A DNA stretch of 50,832 bases from an uncultured Pseudomonadota bacterium. Its GTDB lineage: Bacteria; Pseudomonadota; Gammaproteobacteria; Steroidobacterales; Steroidobacteraceae. Positions within the stretch are counted from its first letter, which is position 1. Each line of letters opens with the position of its first letter. The notes beneath the pieces were generated by a model. It saw only the letters and a program-made list of their open reading frames with translations. It was not told the origin of the DNA and ran no database searches. Positions 24,509 through 33,006 of the stretch are shown here, piece after piece. The stretch is taken from the NCBI GenBank assembly GCA_946479515.1, contig CAMLGF010000021.1:1-50832 (forward strand), in the 5' to 3' direction. The translations under genes were made by a program, and so were the position numbers.

Positions 24509-26473
24509 CTACCGGGCGCCGCGCACTCCCACCCGGTACATCCAGCCGCCCACGAGGGCCAGCAGCACCAGTCCCACCCACTCGCCCAGCGATCCGCCGA
24601 GCTGCAGATTGCCCGGCAGCGCGAACACTTCCTTGTTCTTGGTGCCGTAGATGGTGAAGCCGATCAGAATGCCCATGAGCGCCTCGCCGGTGATGAGGCC
24701 AGCGGCGAACAGCATGCCCTTGCGATTGCGCTTCTCGGCTTCCTCTTCGCTCAGGCCCCGACCGAAGGTGCGCGTCACGAGGAAGTTCAGCAGGCCGCCG
24801 AGGAAGATCGGCACCATGGTCTCGAGCGGTAGATAGATGCCGATGGCCGCGGCCAGAACCGGCACGCGGAACGGCGCCTTGCGAGACTTGAGGATCTGGT
24901 CGAGCACGATGATGGCCACGCCGATCACCGCGCCGATCGCGATCATGTCCCATGGCAGGTGGCCGCCGAACAGGCCTTTGGCCACCGAGGCCATGAGGTT
25001 GGCCTGCGCCGCCTCGAGCGACTGCGGATGCTCTGGCGTGCGCGGGCCGATGCCGTAGCTCTCGGCCAGCACATTGAGCGTGGGCGCCATGACCGCCGCG
25101 CAGGAGACGGAGCCGATCGCCAGCATGAGCTGCTGGCGCCAGGGCGTGGCGCCGACGATGTAGCCGGCCTTCAGGTCCTGCAGGTTGTCCCCGGCAATAC
25201 AGGCCGCGCAGCACACCACCGCGCCGATCATCACCGCGGCCACCGGACCGATGGCGGAATCCTTGCCGAGGAAGCCGACCAGCACCAGCGCCGCGAACAG
25301 GATGGTGGCGATGGTGATGCCGGAGACGGGGTTGTTGGACGAGCCGACGAGCCCGGCCATGTAGGCCGACACGGAGCAGAACAGGAACCCCGCGACCACC
25401 ATGATCACCGACATCGCCGCGCCGACGCCCACACTGCCGACGATGGTGTAATACAGCACCCCGAGCGGAATAGTGAACAGTACGATGCCGAGCAGCACCC
25501 ACTTCATCGGCAGGTCGCGTTCGGTATGCGCGATGAGCGCGTCACTGCCGGCGCGCGCGGCGGCGAGACCGCTCTTGACGCCCGAGACGATCGAGCTGCG
25601 CAACGTGACCAGCGCCCAGAGCCCGCCGATCAGCATGGCGCCGACACCGAGATAGCGGATCTGTTCACCGCGCAGGATCTGCGCGCTCGCCTCGGCGCAC
25701 TCGGAGCTCGACAGGCCCTGGCAGGCGGCGGCCACCATGGCGGCGAGCTGCGGATTCCCCTGCAGGAAATACTCGTGGTAGATAGGCACCGCGATGTTGA
25801 ACGACAGCAGGCTGCCCGACACCACCACCGTGCCGATGTTGAGCCCGACGATGTAGCCCACGCCGAGCAGGGCCGGCGACAGGTTGGTGCCCATGTAGCC
25901 CAGGTACTTGCCGATGAAGCCGCTCGCCAGCGCGCTGTCGGGAATGAACCGCATGCCGCTCGCGGTCAGCAGCTTGCCGAGGGCGCCGCCCAGCGAGGCC
26001 AGGCCCAGAACCTTGATGCCCTCGGCGGGATTCTCGCCCGCCTTCAATACCTCGGCGGCCGCCTTGCCCTCCGGGAAGGTCATCTGCTGGTCGACGATCA
26101 GCGAGCGGCGCAGCGGCACCGAGAACAGGACGCCGAGCAGGCCGCCGAGGCCCGCGATCGCCAGCACCCACCAGTACTTGAAGTGCGGCCAATAACCCAT
26201 GATCACCAGCGCCGGCACCGTGAAGATCACGCCTGATGCGATCGAGGTGCCCGCGGATGCGCCGGTCTGCACGATGTTGTTCTCGAGAATGCCGCCACCG
26301 CCGAGGGCGCGCAGCACCGCCATGGAGACCACCGCGGCCGGAATGGCCGACGCGATGGTCATGCCGGCGAACAGCCCCAGGTAGGTGTTCGCGGCGGCGA
26401 GAATCACCGCCAGCAGCACGGACAGGACGATGGCGCGCGCGGTCAGCTGCGGCGCGAGAGCTTGCTCGTTCAT
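24509..26473 (-). CDS. OPT-family oligopeptide transporter
   Basis: 654 residues, about 14-16 membrane helices. It begins with a helix rich in VLSVLLAVILAAANTYLGLFAG and contains the family stretch TFPEGKAAAEVLKAGE near residue 123. Another family-like segment is NLQDLKAGYIVGATPW near 430, followed by the GPRTPEHPQ loop. Bacterial OPT members carry peptides or metal chelates with protons. A GAGG Shine-Dalgarno precedes the ATG. It follows the M2 peptidase gene by nine bases. Confidence 0.92.
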   Translation of the reverse strand: MNEQALAPQLTARAIVLSVLLAVILAAANTYLGLFAGMTIASAIPAAVVSMAVLRALGGGGILENNIVQTGASAGTSIASGVIFTVPALVIMGYWPHFKYWWVLAIAGLGGLLGVLFSVPLRRSLIVDQQMTFPEGKAAAEVLKAGENPAEGIKVLGLASLGGALGKLLTASGMRFIPDSALASGFIGKYLGYMGTNLSPALLGVGYIVGLNIGTVVVSGSLLSFNIAVPIYHEYFLQGNPQLAAMVAAACQGLSSSECAEASAQILRGEQIRYLGVGAMLIGGLWALVTLRSSIVSGVKSGLAAARAGSDALIAHTERDLPMKWVLLGIVLFTIPLGVLYYTIVGSVGVGAAMSVIMVVAGFLFCSVSAYMAGLVGSSNNPVSGITIATILFAALVLVGFLGKDSAIGPVAAVMIGAVVCCAACIAGDNLQDLKAGYIVGATPWRQQLMLAIGSVSCAAVMAPTLNVLAESYGIGPRTPEHPQSLEAAQANLMASVAKGLFGGHLPWDMIAIGAVIGVAIIVLDQILKSRKAPFRVPVLAAAIGIYLPLETMVPIFLGGLLNFLVTRTFGRGLSEEEAEKRNRKGMLFAAGLITGEALMGILIGFTIYGTKNKEVFALPGNLQLGGSLGEWVGLVLLALVGGWMYRVGVRGAR

Positions 26474-26482
26474 CTGACTACC

Positions 26483-28366
26483 TCACCAGCCGCAGTTCTG
26501 GCCCTTGTTCTGCTGCTCCAGCCAGGCTTCCAGCGGGCGGAAGTACTCGAGGATGGCCGATGCGTCCATCTGCCGGGTGCCGGTGAGCTTTTCGAGCGTG
26601 TCCTGCCAGGGCTGCGACGCACCCAGCGCCAGCATCTCGCCGTACTTTCTGCCCGCCTCGGTGTTGCCGAAGATGGAGCACTCGTGCAGCGGACCCTTGA
26701 ACCCGGCCGCATCGCACAGCGCCTTGTGGAACTGGAACTGCAGGATGAACGACAGGAAATAACGCGTGTACGGCGTGTTGCCCGGGATGTGGTACTTCGC
26801 GCCCGGGTCGAAATCCTCTTCCGTGCGAGTCACCGGCGGCACCATGCCCTGGTACTTGAGGCGCAGATCCCACCATGCCTTGTTGTACTCGGCCGGCTTG
26901 ATGCGCCCGTCGAATACACCCCAGCGCCACTCGTCGATCAGTTTGCCGAACGGCAGGAAGGCGACCTTGTCGAGCGCCATCTTCATCTGCTGATTGATGA
27001 TGGCCTCGTCGGAAGGCTTCACCGCGCCGACCAGGCCGATCTTGTGTAGATAGGCCGGGGTCACGGACAGATTGACCGCGTCGCCGATGGCTTCGTGGAA
27101 GCCGTCGTGCGCGCCATCCTGGAACAGCGGCGGCTGGTCCTTGTACCAGATGTAGTAGTACACGTGCCCCAGCTCGTGATAGACCGTGAACAGGTCTTCC
27201 TCGATGGGCTTCATGCACATCTTGATGCGCACGTCATCCTTGTCGTCCATGTCCCAGGCGCTGGCGTGGCACACGACCTCGCGGTCGCGCGGACGCACGA
27301 GCATCGAACGCTCCCAGAAGGTCTGCGGCAGCGCCGGGAAGCCGATCGAGGTGTAGAAACTCTCGGCCGAGCGCGTCATCCGCACCGCGTCCCACTTCTG
27401 CGCCTGCAGCAGCCGGTCGGCGCTCTCGATGCTGGCCTTGGGGTATGGCTTCAGCAGGTCGTCATAGACGCGGTTCCACTGCTGCGCCCACATGTTGCCC
27501 AACAGGTGCACGGGGATGGGCTTGCCGTCGGCCACCTTCTCCTTGCCGTATTTCTCGCCGAGGCGTTTGCGGGCGTAGCAGTGCAGTCCCTTGTAGAGCG
27601 GCTCGACCTGCGAGTAGAGCCGCGCGGCTTCCTTCTCGAAATCGGCCGCCGGCATGTCGTAACGCGAGCGCCACAGCACGCCGACGTCGGCGAAGCCCAG
27701 CTCCTTCGCGCCTTCATTGGCGAGTTCGGCAAACTGCCGGTACTTCGGGCGCATGGGCCGGGCGATGGAATGCCAGCCGGTCCAGGCTTCGGTGAGCTCG
27801 TCGTAGTTGCGGCTGGTGGCGAGCACGTCCGAGAGCGCATCGAGATTGAAGCACCCCTTTTCGTCCCGGCCGGCCTTGAGCAACGTCCTTCCCGCGGGGC
27901 AGTACTTGCCCTCGCCGTACATGGCTTCGAGCTCGGTGCCGAGCGTGGCCAGCTCGTTGCGCTTGGCCGGGTCCGCCGGCGCCGGCGCGCTCACGCCGAG
28001 CTTCAGCAGCAGCAGCGATCGCTTCGTGGAGGCATCCAGATCGCTGTTGTCGTACGCCCTGGCCTCGCTCGACTTGCGATTGAAGAACTCGAGCAGGCGC
28101 TCGGTGGCGCGGGCATTGAGATACTGGGTGTCGACGGTGATGTCCGTGGACTGCGTCCAGCCGGCGGCATTGCCCTCGCGGAACAGCGGCGTCAGCTCGC
28201 GATTCACTTCGGCGACGAAGTCGGGCGCCGGCTTCTCCAGCTTGGGGGGCGGTGTCGGTCCCTTGGGACCGCCGCAGGAGGTGAGCAGGCAGGCCAGCGT
28301 CGCGGTCCACAGGCCGGCATGGATCGCATGCGCGGAGCGGCGGTGCAAGTAGTTAGTAGAGCTCAT
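26483..28366 (-). CDS. M2-family metallopeptidase (ACE-like peptidyl dipeptidase), lipoprotein
   Basis: 627 residues. The signal ends in the lipobox LLTSCGG (Cys near residue 32), so it is probably an outer-membrane or periplasmic lipoprotein. The zinc site HELGH begins at His397, with the third ligand in the following HEAIGD. It should release dipeptides from peptide C-termini, as angiotensin-converting enzyme homologues do. The ATG at 28366 overlaps the POT transporter stop by four bases; an open frame continues upstream only through the transporter gene. Its dipeptide products match the POT carrier encoded just before it. Confidence 0.95.
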   Translation of the reverse strand: MSSTNYLHRRSAHAIHAGLWTATLACLLTSCGGPKGPTPPPKLEKPAPDFVAEVNRELTPLFREGNAAGWTQSTDITVDTQYLNARATERLLEFFNRKSSEARAYDNSDLDASTKRSLLLLKLGVSAPAPADPAKRNELATLGTELEAMYGEGKYCPAGRTLLKAGRDEKGCFNLDALSDVLATSRNYDELTEAWTGWHSIARPMRPKYRQFAELANEGAKELGFADVGVLWRSRYDMPAADFEKEAARLYSQVEPLYKGLHCYARKRLGEKYGKEKVADGKPIPVHLLGNMWAQQWNRVYDDLLKPYPKASIESADRLLQAQKWDAVRMTRSAESFYTSIGFPALPQTFWERSMLVRPRDREVVCHASAWDMDDKDDVRIKMCMKPIEEDLFTVYHELGHVYYYIWYKDQPPLFQDGAHDGFHEAIGDAVNLSVTPAYLHKIGLVGAVKPSDEAIINQQMKMALDKVAFLPFGKLIDEWRWGVFDGRIKPAEYNKAWWDLRLKYQGMVPPVTRTEEDFDPGAKYHIPGNTPYTRYFLSFILQFQFHKALCDAAGFKGPLHECSIFGNTEAGRKYGEMLALGASQPWQDTLEKLTGTRQMDASAILEYFRPLEAWLEQQNKGQNCGW

Positions 28367-29892
28367 TGGCGATCTCCGATCCAGCTGCGCAGGCCGCGCG
28401 AAATGAGAAGGATGGCCACGCCGGCGCCACCGCCGACCAGGGTCATGAGCCAGAACTGGTGCGGCAATTGCTCCTGGGTGAGCGTGCCCGTATGGCCCCC
28501 AACGAGGCCCGCCACCGTATTGCCGATGGCCGCGCCGAGAAACCACGTGCCCATCATCCGGCTCACGAAGCGCGGTGGAGAGAGTTTGGTGACGTTCGAC
28601 AGCCCGACCGGTGAGAGGCACAGTTCGCCGAAGGTGTGCACCAGGTAGGCCATGAGCAGCCATTGCGGCCCCACCTTGCCGCCGCTCGCCACCACGAGCT
28701 GAGCGGCCCACATCATGATGAGAAAGCCCACACCCAGCAGGATGAGTCCGAAACCCATCTTGAACGGCGCCGATGGATCCAGTTTGCGCGCACCCAGGCT
28801 GACCCAGAACCACGCGAAGAACGGCGCGAACAGGATGATGCAGATCGGGTTGATGGCCTGGTAGTAAGCCGCCGGGTGCACGCCCTCGCGGAACATGTCG
28901 CCGAGCAGCGAGCGATCGGTGTAGTCGAGCGCGAACAGGTTGAAGGTGGTGGCCTGCTGCTCGAAGCCGCCCCAGAAGAGCGCGGCGCACAGGAAGAACA
29001 CGATGATGACGCCCACCCGCTTCTTCTCGGCGGGCGTGAGGCCGCCGAAGAACAGCACGTAGCCGAAGAAAGCCACGGCCAGCGCGACCTCGAACACGAA
29101 CAGACCGTGCGCCAGCGTTTCCTCGGAGGGCACGTTCTCGCCCATGAACAGCGCCAGCGCGCCCAGCAACGCCAGCACGGTCACGGTGCCCACCATCAGC
29201 CAGGTGCGCTTCTTCTGCTCCGGAGGTGCGTCGGGCGCCAGACCCGAGGTTCCCAGGTAGTGCTCGGTCATCTTGAACTGCACGAGGCCGATGAGCATGG
29301 CGACGCCGCAGATGGCGAAGCCCAGGCGCCAGTTGATGTCCTCACCGAGGCCGCCGGCAATGATCGGCCCGAGTGCCGCGCCCAGGTTGATGCCCATGTA
29401 GAAGATGGAGAAGCCCGCATCGCGCCGCGCGCCGGGCTGCCCCTCGTACAGCGCGCCCACCACGCTGGAGACATTGGGCTTGAGCAAGCCGATGCCCACC
29501 ACGGTGAACGCCAGGCCGCCATAGAACACGGCGGGTGTGGCCGGAATCGCGCACACGAAATTGCCGATCGCGATGAACACGCCGCCGGCGAACACCGCGT
29601 TGCGTTGCCCGATCAGGCGGTCGGCTATCCAACCACCGGGCACCGTGACCAGGTACGCGCAGCCGGCGAACAAGGCGTACACCGCGCCGGCCGTGGCGTT
29701 GTCGATGCCGTAGCCCGGGTTCGCCGCGGTGGTGGACGCCGCGAGGAACAACACCAGCATCGTGCGCAGGCCGTAGTAGGTGAAGCGCTCGAAGAATTCG
29801 GTCATGAACAGCGTGGCGAGTCCACGCGGATGACCGAAAAAGCTGCGGGTGTAGTCGGGCGACACGATGGTCGTCGTGGACGGATCAGTCAT
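28363..29892 (-). CDS. POT/PTR-family proton-coupled di/tripeptide transporter
   Basis: 509 residues, major-facilitator fold with about 14 helices. The POT signature E-F-F-E-R-F-x-Y-Y-G is at residues 32-41, and FSIFYMGINLGAALGPI near 150 is the second family motif. It should import di- and tripeptides with protons at the inner membrane. It is first in a four-gene unit (POT, M2 peptidase, OPT, EamA) with overlaps or gaps below 15 bases. The 129 bases upstream to tatC hold no gene. Confidence 0.95.
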   Translation of the reverse strand: MTDPSTTTIVSPDYTRSFFGHPRGLATLFMTEFFERFTYYGLRTMLVLFLAASTTAANPGYGIDNATAGAVYALFAGCAYLVTVPGGWIADRLIGQRNAVFAGGVFIAIGNFVCAIPATPAVFYGGLAFTVVGIGLLKPNVSSVVGALYEGQPGARRDAGFSIFYMGINLGAALGPIIAGGLGEDINWRLGFAICGVAMLIGLVQFKMTEHYLGTSGLAPDAPPEQKKRTWLMVGTVTVLALLGALALFMGENVPSEETLAHGLFVFEVALAVAFFGYVLFFGGLTPAEKKRVGVIIVFFLCAALFWGGFEQQATTFNLFALDYTDRSLLGDMFREGVHPAAYYQAINPICIILFAPFFAWFWVSLGARKLDPSAPFKMGFGLILLGVGFLIMMWAAQLVVASGGKVGPQWLLMAYLVHTFGELCLSPVGLSNVTKLSPPRFVSRMMGTWFLGAAIGNTVAGLVGGHTGTLTQEQLPHQFWLMTLVGGGAGVAILLISRGLRSWIGDRQ

Positions 29893-30021
29893 TATTCTTG
29901 CCCCGAATTTTTGTGGGCGCTGTTGCGCCGCGATGGCGCCGAGTCTGAACCAATGACACGGGGGCCAGCAAGGCGCGCGGAAGGCGGCACGGCCTGGCGC
30001 GGGGCAGGCTCGGCTCGCGGC

Positions 30022-30810
30022 TCAGCTCGCCCCGGCCTCTTCCTTTTCGGCCTGCTCGGCGGCTTCGCGGCGCATTTTCTGCATCATCCGCGCCATCACC
30101 AGACCACCCTCGTACAGCAGCCACATGGGCAGCGCCATGATGGTCTGTGAGATCGCATCGGGCGGCGTGAGGATGGCCGCGACGACGAAGATTCCGATGA
30201 TCACGTAGCCACGGTTCTTGCCGAGGCTCTCGACTTTCACGAGGCCGGTGAGTACCAGCAGCACGACGGCCACCGGCACTTCGAACGCCACGCCGAAAGC
30301 GAAGAACATGGTGAGCACGAAGTCGAGGTAGCTGGTCATGTCCGGCATGTAGTTCACGCCCGTGGGCGCAGTGCCCACCAGATAGCTGAACATGACCGGG
30401 AACACGACGAAGTAGGCGAAGAACACGCCGCAGTAGAACAGCACCACCGACGAAACCAGCAGCGGCATCGCGAAACGCTTCTCGCGCTTGTAGAGGCCGG
30501 GCGCGACGAAGGCCCAGATCTGGTACAGCACCACGGGCATGGCGGCAAACAGCGCGACGAAGAACGCGACCTTGAACGGCGTCATGAACGGCGCCACCAC
30601 GCTGGTGGCGATCAACATGGTGCCCTTGGGGAGCTTGTCGAGCAGCGGTTGTGCGACCGCCGTGAACAGCTCGTTCGCGAAGATGGCGCTGGGGATGAAC
30701 AGCACCAGCAGCGCCAGCAGCGCCTTCATGAGGCGGTCGCGCAGCTCGAGAAGGTGCGACATCAGCGTGCCTTCGGCGAGCGTCTCCTGCTTGTCGTCGT
30801 CGCTGCTCAT
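30022..30810 (-). CDS. tatC: Twin-arginine translocase subunit TatC
   Basis: About 262 residues, six membrane helices. TatC hallmarks: LMSHLLELRDRLMKA near the N-terminus, FVAPGLYKREKRF near 100 with the conserved F-x-x-P-G-L, and the periplasmic loop before YLDFVLTMFFAFGVAFEVPV. It recognises the twin-arginine signal. ATG 30810 has GAAGAGA just before it; a GTG at 30834 is an alternative. It follows tatB directly. Confidence 0.96.
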   Translation of the reverse strand: MSSDDDKQETLAEGTLMSHLLELRDRLMKALLALLVLFIPSAIFANELFTAVAQPLLDKLPKGTMLIATSVVAPFMTPFKVAFFVALFAAMPVVLYQIWAFVAPGLYKREKRFAMPLLVSSVVLFYCGVFFAYFVVFPVMFSYLVGTAPTGVNYMPDMTSYLDFVLTMFFAFGVAFEVPVAVVLLVLTGLVKVESLGKNRGYVIIGIFVVAAILTPPDAISQTIMALPMWLLYEGGLVMARMMQKMRREAAEQAEKEEAGAS

Positions 30811-30842
30811 GTTCTCTTCACGGGGCCGCTTCACGGGCCGCC

Positions 30843-31331
30843 TCAGGGCGCCTTCGGCCCATCGGCGTCGCTGTCGCTAGTTAGAGCGAGCTCACCCTGC
30901 CGGCCCGAAGCGGCGCCCGCGTCGCCGGTGGCCTCCGCGGGCGTTCCGGCCGGCGGCGCGGCCGGCGCTTCGGCGGCACGACCGGCCTCCGCGGCAACCG
31001 CCGCGCGATTCGCCGGGTGCATGTGATGGTCGGGTGGATAGAACTCGTCCTCCGGCTCCCGGTGGTCGGGCGCCGGCGACGTGGGCGTCGCGGGCGTCGC
31101 CGGCCCGGGCTTGGCTTCCAGGGAGGTGTCGATGCCCGGGTCCACGGTCATCTTGGTCTCGAAGTTGTGGGCTTCCTCCTCGAGCTGGTCGCGGAACTGC
31201 CGGGCCATGGCGCGCGCGCGTCCCACCCATCGCCCGACCTGCTGCGCGAGCTTGGGAAGCTTCTGCGGTCCGAGCACCAGCAGTGCCAGTGCGAAGATCA
31301 GCAGGAGTTCGGTGAATCCGACTTCAAACAT
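30843..31331 (-). CDS. tatB: Sec-independent translocase protein TatB
   Basis: 162 residues: N-terminal helix with F-E-V-G-F-T-E-L-L-L-I and L-G-P-Q-K-L-P hinge (Pro after the helix, typical of TatB), an amphipathic helix with RWVGRARAMARQFRDQLEEE, then a long Pro/Ala-rich acidic tail. It forms the substrate-receptor complex with TatC, whose gene is 32 bases downstream. Confidence 0.95.
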   Translation of the reverse strand: MFEVGFTELLLIFALALLVLGPQKLPKLAQQVGRWVGRARAMARQFRDQLEEEAHNFETKMTVDPGIDTSLEAKPGPATPATPTSPAPDHREPEDEFYPPDHHMHPANRAAVAAEAGRAAEAPAAPPAGTPAEATGDAGAASGRQGELALTSDSDADGPKAP

Positions 31332-31444
31332 GGATGGCTGACATCGAAGGCTTCGCCGGTGGACGTGGGAAGCTGAACCGCACGGAGTTTCAGCTGCGCA
31401 GCGGTCTCAACGCAGGTTTCCGCAAGACACCGCCGGCCGCGGCC

Positions 31445-31675
31445 TCAGGCCTTGTGCTCGCTCTTCTCCGCGCTCTGCTTCGCGGACTCGGAAAACTCGG
31501 CGTCGGCCTTGAGTTGCTTGACCGACTCCTCCTGATCACCTTCGTTCATCGACTTCTTGAAGCCGCGCACGGCGGCACCGAGATCGGAACCAATCGTCTT
31601 GAGCTTCTTGGCCCCGAAGATCAGCAGAACGACGATGAGAATGACTACCAGTTCTTTGAAACCAATCGGGCCCAT
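31445..31675 (-). CDS. tatA: Sec-independent translocase protein TatA
   Basis: 76 residues. The transmembrane helix KELVVILIVVLLIFGAKKL (residues 7-25) with the FG hinge is followed by IGSDLGAAVRGFKK. It forms the protein-conducting oligomer of the Tat system. AGGAG lies about eight bases before the ATG. tatA-tatB-tatC are consecutive; 113 bases separate tatA and tatB without another gene. Confidence 0.95.
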   Translation of the reverse strand: MGPIGFKELVVILIVVLLIFGAKKLKTIGSDLGAAVRGFKKSMNEGDQEESVKQLKADAEFSESAKQSAEKSEHKA

Positions 31676-31714
31676 GAGCCGCTCCTAAGTGGGGGTCCGG
31701 ACGATCCCCAGGGA

Positions 31715-31744
31715 ATGAAAAGGACTGCCGGAATGATAAGTCAA
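31715..31744 (-). promoter_or_regulatory. Possible sigma-70 promoter of tatABC
   Basis: On the minus strand TTGACT (31744-31739) and TTTCAT (31720-31715) are separated by 18 bases, about 40 bases before the tatA ATG. The -10 match is only moderate. Read-through from dtd is an alternative. Confidence 0.35.
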
Positions 31745-31810
31745 CAGATGCCTGAAACATAAGAAAGTTCGGGGCGCGGCGAGACTCGCATCACGCGGCA
31801 CGGCTGACTG

Positions 31811-32266
31811 TTAAGTCGCTGTAACCGGGGAAGTTCTCAACCAGAAAGTGACCGGTCCATCGTTCACCAGCGCGACCTTCATGTGGGCGCCGAACTCGCC
31901 GGTTTCCACCCCGGCGTGCCGCGAGCGCGCGAGCTCGACGAGCTGGCCGAAGGTGGCACGCGCGATCTCGGGCGCCGCCGCGGTGCTGAAGCCCGGTCGC
32001 GTGCCCTTGTGGGTATCGGCTGCCAGCGTGAACTGCGGCACGAGCAGCAGCCCGCCGTCCACGTCGCGCAGCGAAAGGTTCATGCGCCCGTGGGGGTCAT
32101 CGAAGATCCGGTAGGTCAGCACGCGTTCCAGAAGTCGGGCGGCCTCTTCCGCGCGATCGCCGCGCTCCACGCCGATCAGCGCCAGGATGCCGCGGCCGAT
32201 GGCGCCCACCACACGGCCATCCACCGTCACCGACGCCTCGCTGGCCCTTTGTATGAGTGCTATCAA
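31811..32266 (-). CDS. dtd: D-aminoacyl-tRNA deacylase
   Basis: 151 residues. The enzyme removes D-amino acids (and glycine from tRNA-Ala) mischarged on tRNA. The C-terminal NDGPVTFWL carries the Gly-cisPro selectivity motif. The other motif, normally SQFTL, reads PQFTLAAD here, with Ser replaced by Pro. The start is TTG at 32266, where the usual MIALIQR N-terminus begins; no in-frame ATG fits. It precedes tatABC by 135 bases in the same direction. Confidence 0.94.
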   Translation of the reverse strand: MIALIQRASEASVTVDGRVVGAIGRGILALIGVERGDRAEEAARLLERVLTYRIFDDPHGRMNLSLRDVDGGLLLVPQFTLAADTHKGTRPGFSTAAAPEIARATFGQLVELARSRHAGVETGEFGAHMKVALVNDGPVTFWLRTSPVTAT

Positions 32267-32352
32267 GCACGGCTATTCTGCCCGGTGGCATTTGCGCGCC
32301 CAAGTCCTTAATATCGCGGCCTGTTTTTGGGAGTCCGGGGCTCATTCCAATC

Positions 32353-32997
32353 ATGTCATTGCGTATTCCGCTCGCCGTCTCGTTGCTTCTCGCATCCTTC
32401 GCCAGCGCCGCGCAGGCGCAGAACGAGGCAAGCGCTTTCAATGGCGACGCCGAGCGCGGCCGGCAGCTGGCCTACACCTGCAATGGCTGCCACGCGATTG
32501 CTAACTACAAGAACGTCTATCCCACGTACTCGGTACCGAAGCTGCATGGCCAGCGGCCGCAGTACCTGGTGGCCGCGCTCAAGGCTTACAAGAGCGGCGA
32601 GCGCTCCCACGGCACGATGCATTCGCAGGCCGCCTCGCTGAGCGACCAGGACATGGCCGACGTGGCCGCCTACCTGGCCGGCCCGAGCGTGCTCAGCGAA
32701 TCGAAGAACGAGGCCGTTGCCGGGCGTCCCAAGGCGGGCGAAGTCTGCCTGGCCTGCCATGGTTCCAACGGCGTCGGTATCACGCCGGACTACCCGACCA
32801 TCGCCGGCCAGCACCGCGACTACATCATGCGGGCGCTCACCGACTACAAGAAGGGCGGCCGCAAGAACCCCGTGATGGCCGGCATGGCAGCGAACCTCAC
32901 GCAGGAAGACATCGAGGCGCTGGCTAGCTACTACTCGACGCGCACGCCGGCGCTGTCGGTTGTGCCCAAGAAGGTGTCGTTCCTGTCGGCCAACTGA
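32353..32997 (+). CDS. Dihaem cytochrome c (c4-like)
   Basis: 214 residues with a signal peptide (RIPLAVSLLLASFASAAQA) and two c-type haem sites, CNGCH near residue 47 and CLACH near 135. The two halves have similar architecture: GDAERGRQLAY...L and KAGEVCL...YP-x-I-A-G-Q. Each half ends with D-x-x-x-x-A-x-Y, as in cytochrome c4. It is probably a periplasmic electron carrier to a terminal oxidase. ATG 32353 is selected because it gives the signal peptide. Confidence 0.92.
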   Translation: MSLRIPLAVSLLLASFASAAQAQNEASAFNGDAERGRQLAYTCNGCHAIANYKNVYPTYSVPKLHGQRPQYLVAALKAYKSGERSHGTMHSQAASLSDQDMADVAAYLAGPSVLSESKNEAVAGRPKAGEVCLACHGSNGVGITPDYPTIAGQHRDYIMRALTDYKKGGRKNPVMAGMAANLTQEDIEALASYYSTRTPALSVVPKKVSFLSAN

Positions 32998-33006
32998 GGC
33001 CGCTCG

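Noticed and set aside
24959..26236. A 425-codon plus-strand frame opposite the OPT transporter
   Set aside because: His/Gly/Asp-rich shadow of a clear membrane transporter; no ribosome-binding site or family resemblance.
28367..28990. N-terminal extension of the M2 peptidase frame into the POT transporter gene
   Set aside because: The ATG at 28366 gives a lipoprotein signal and a four-base overlap; the extension is out of frame with, and inside, the transporter gene.
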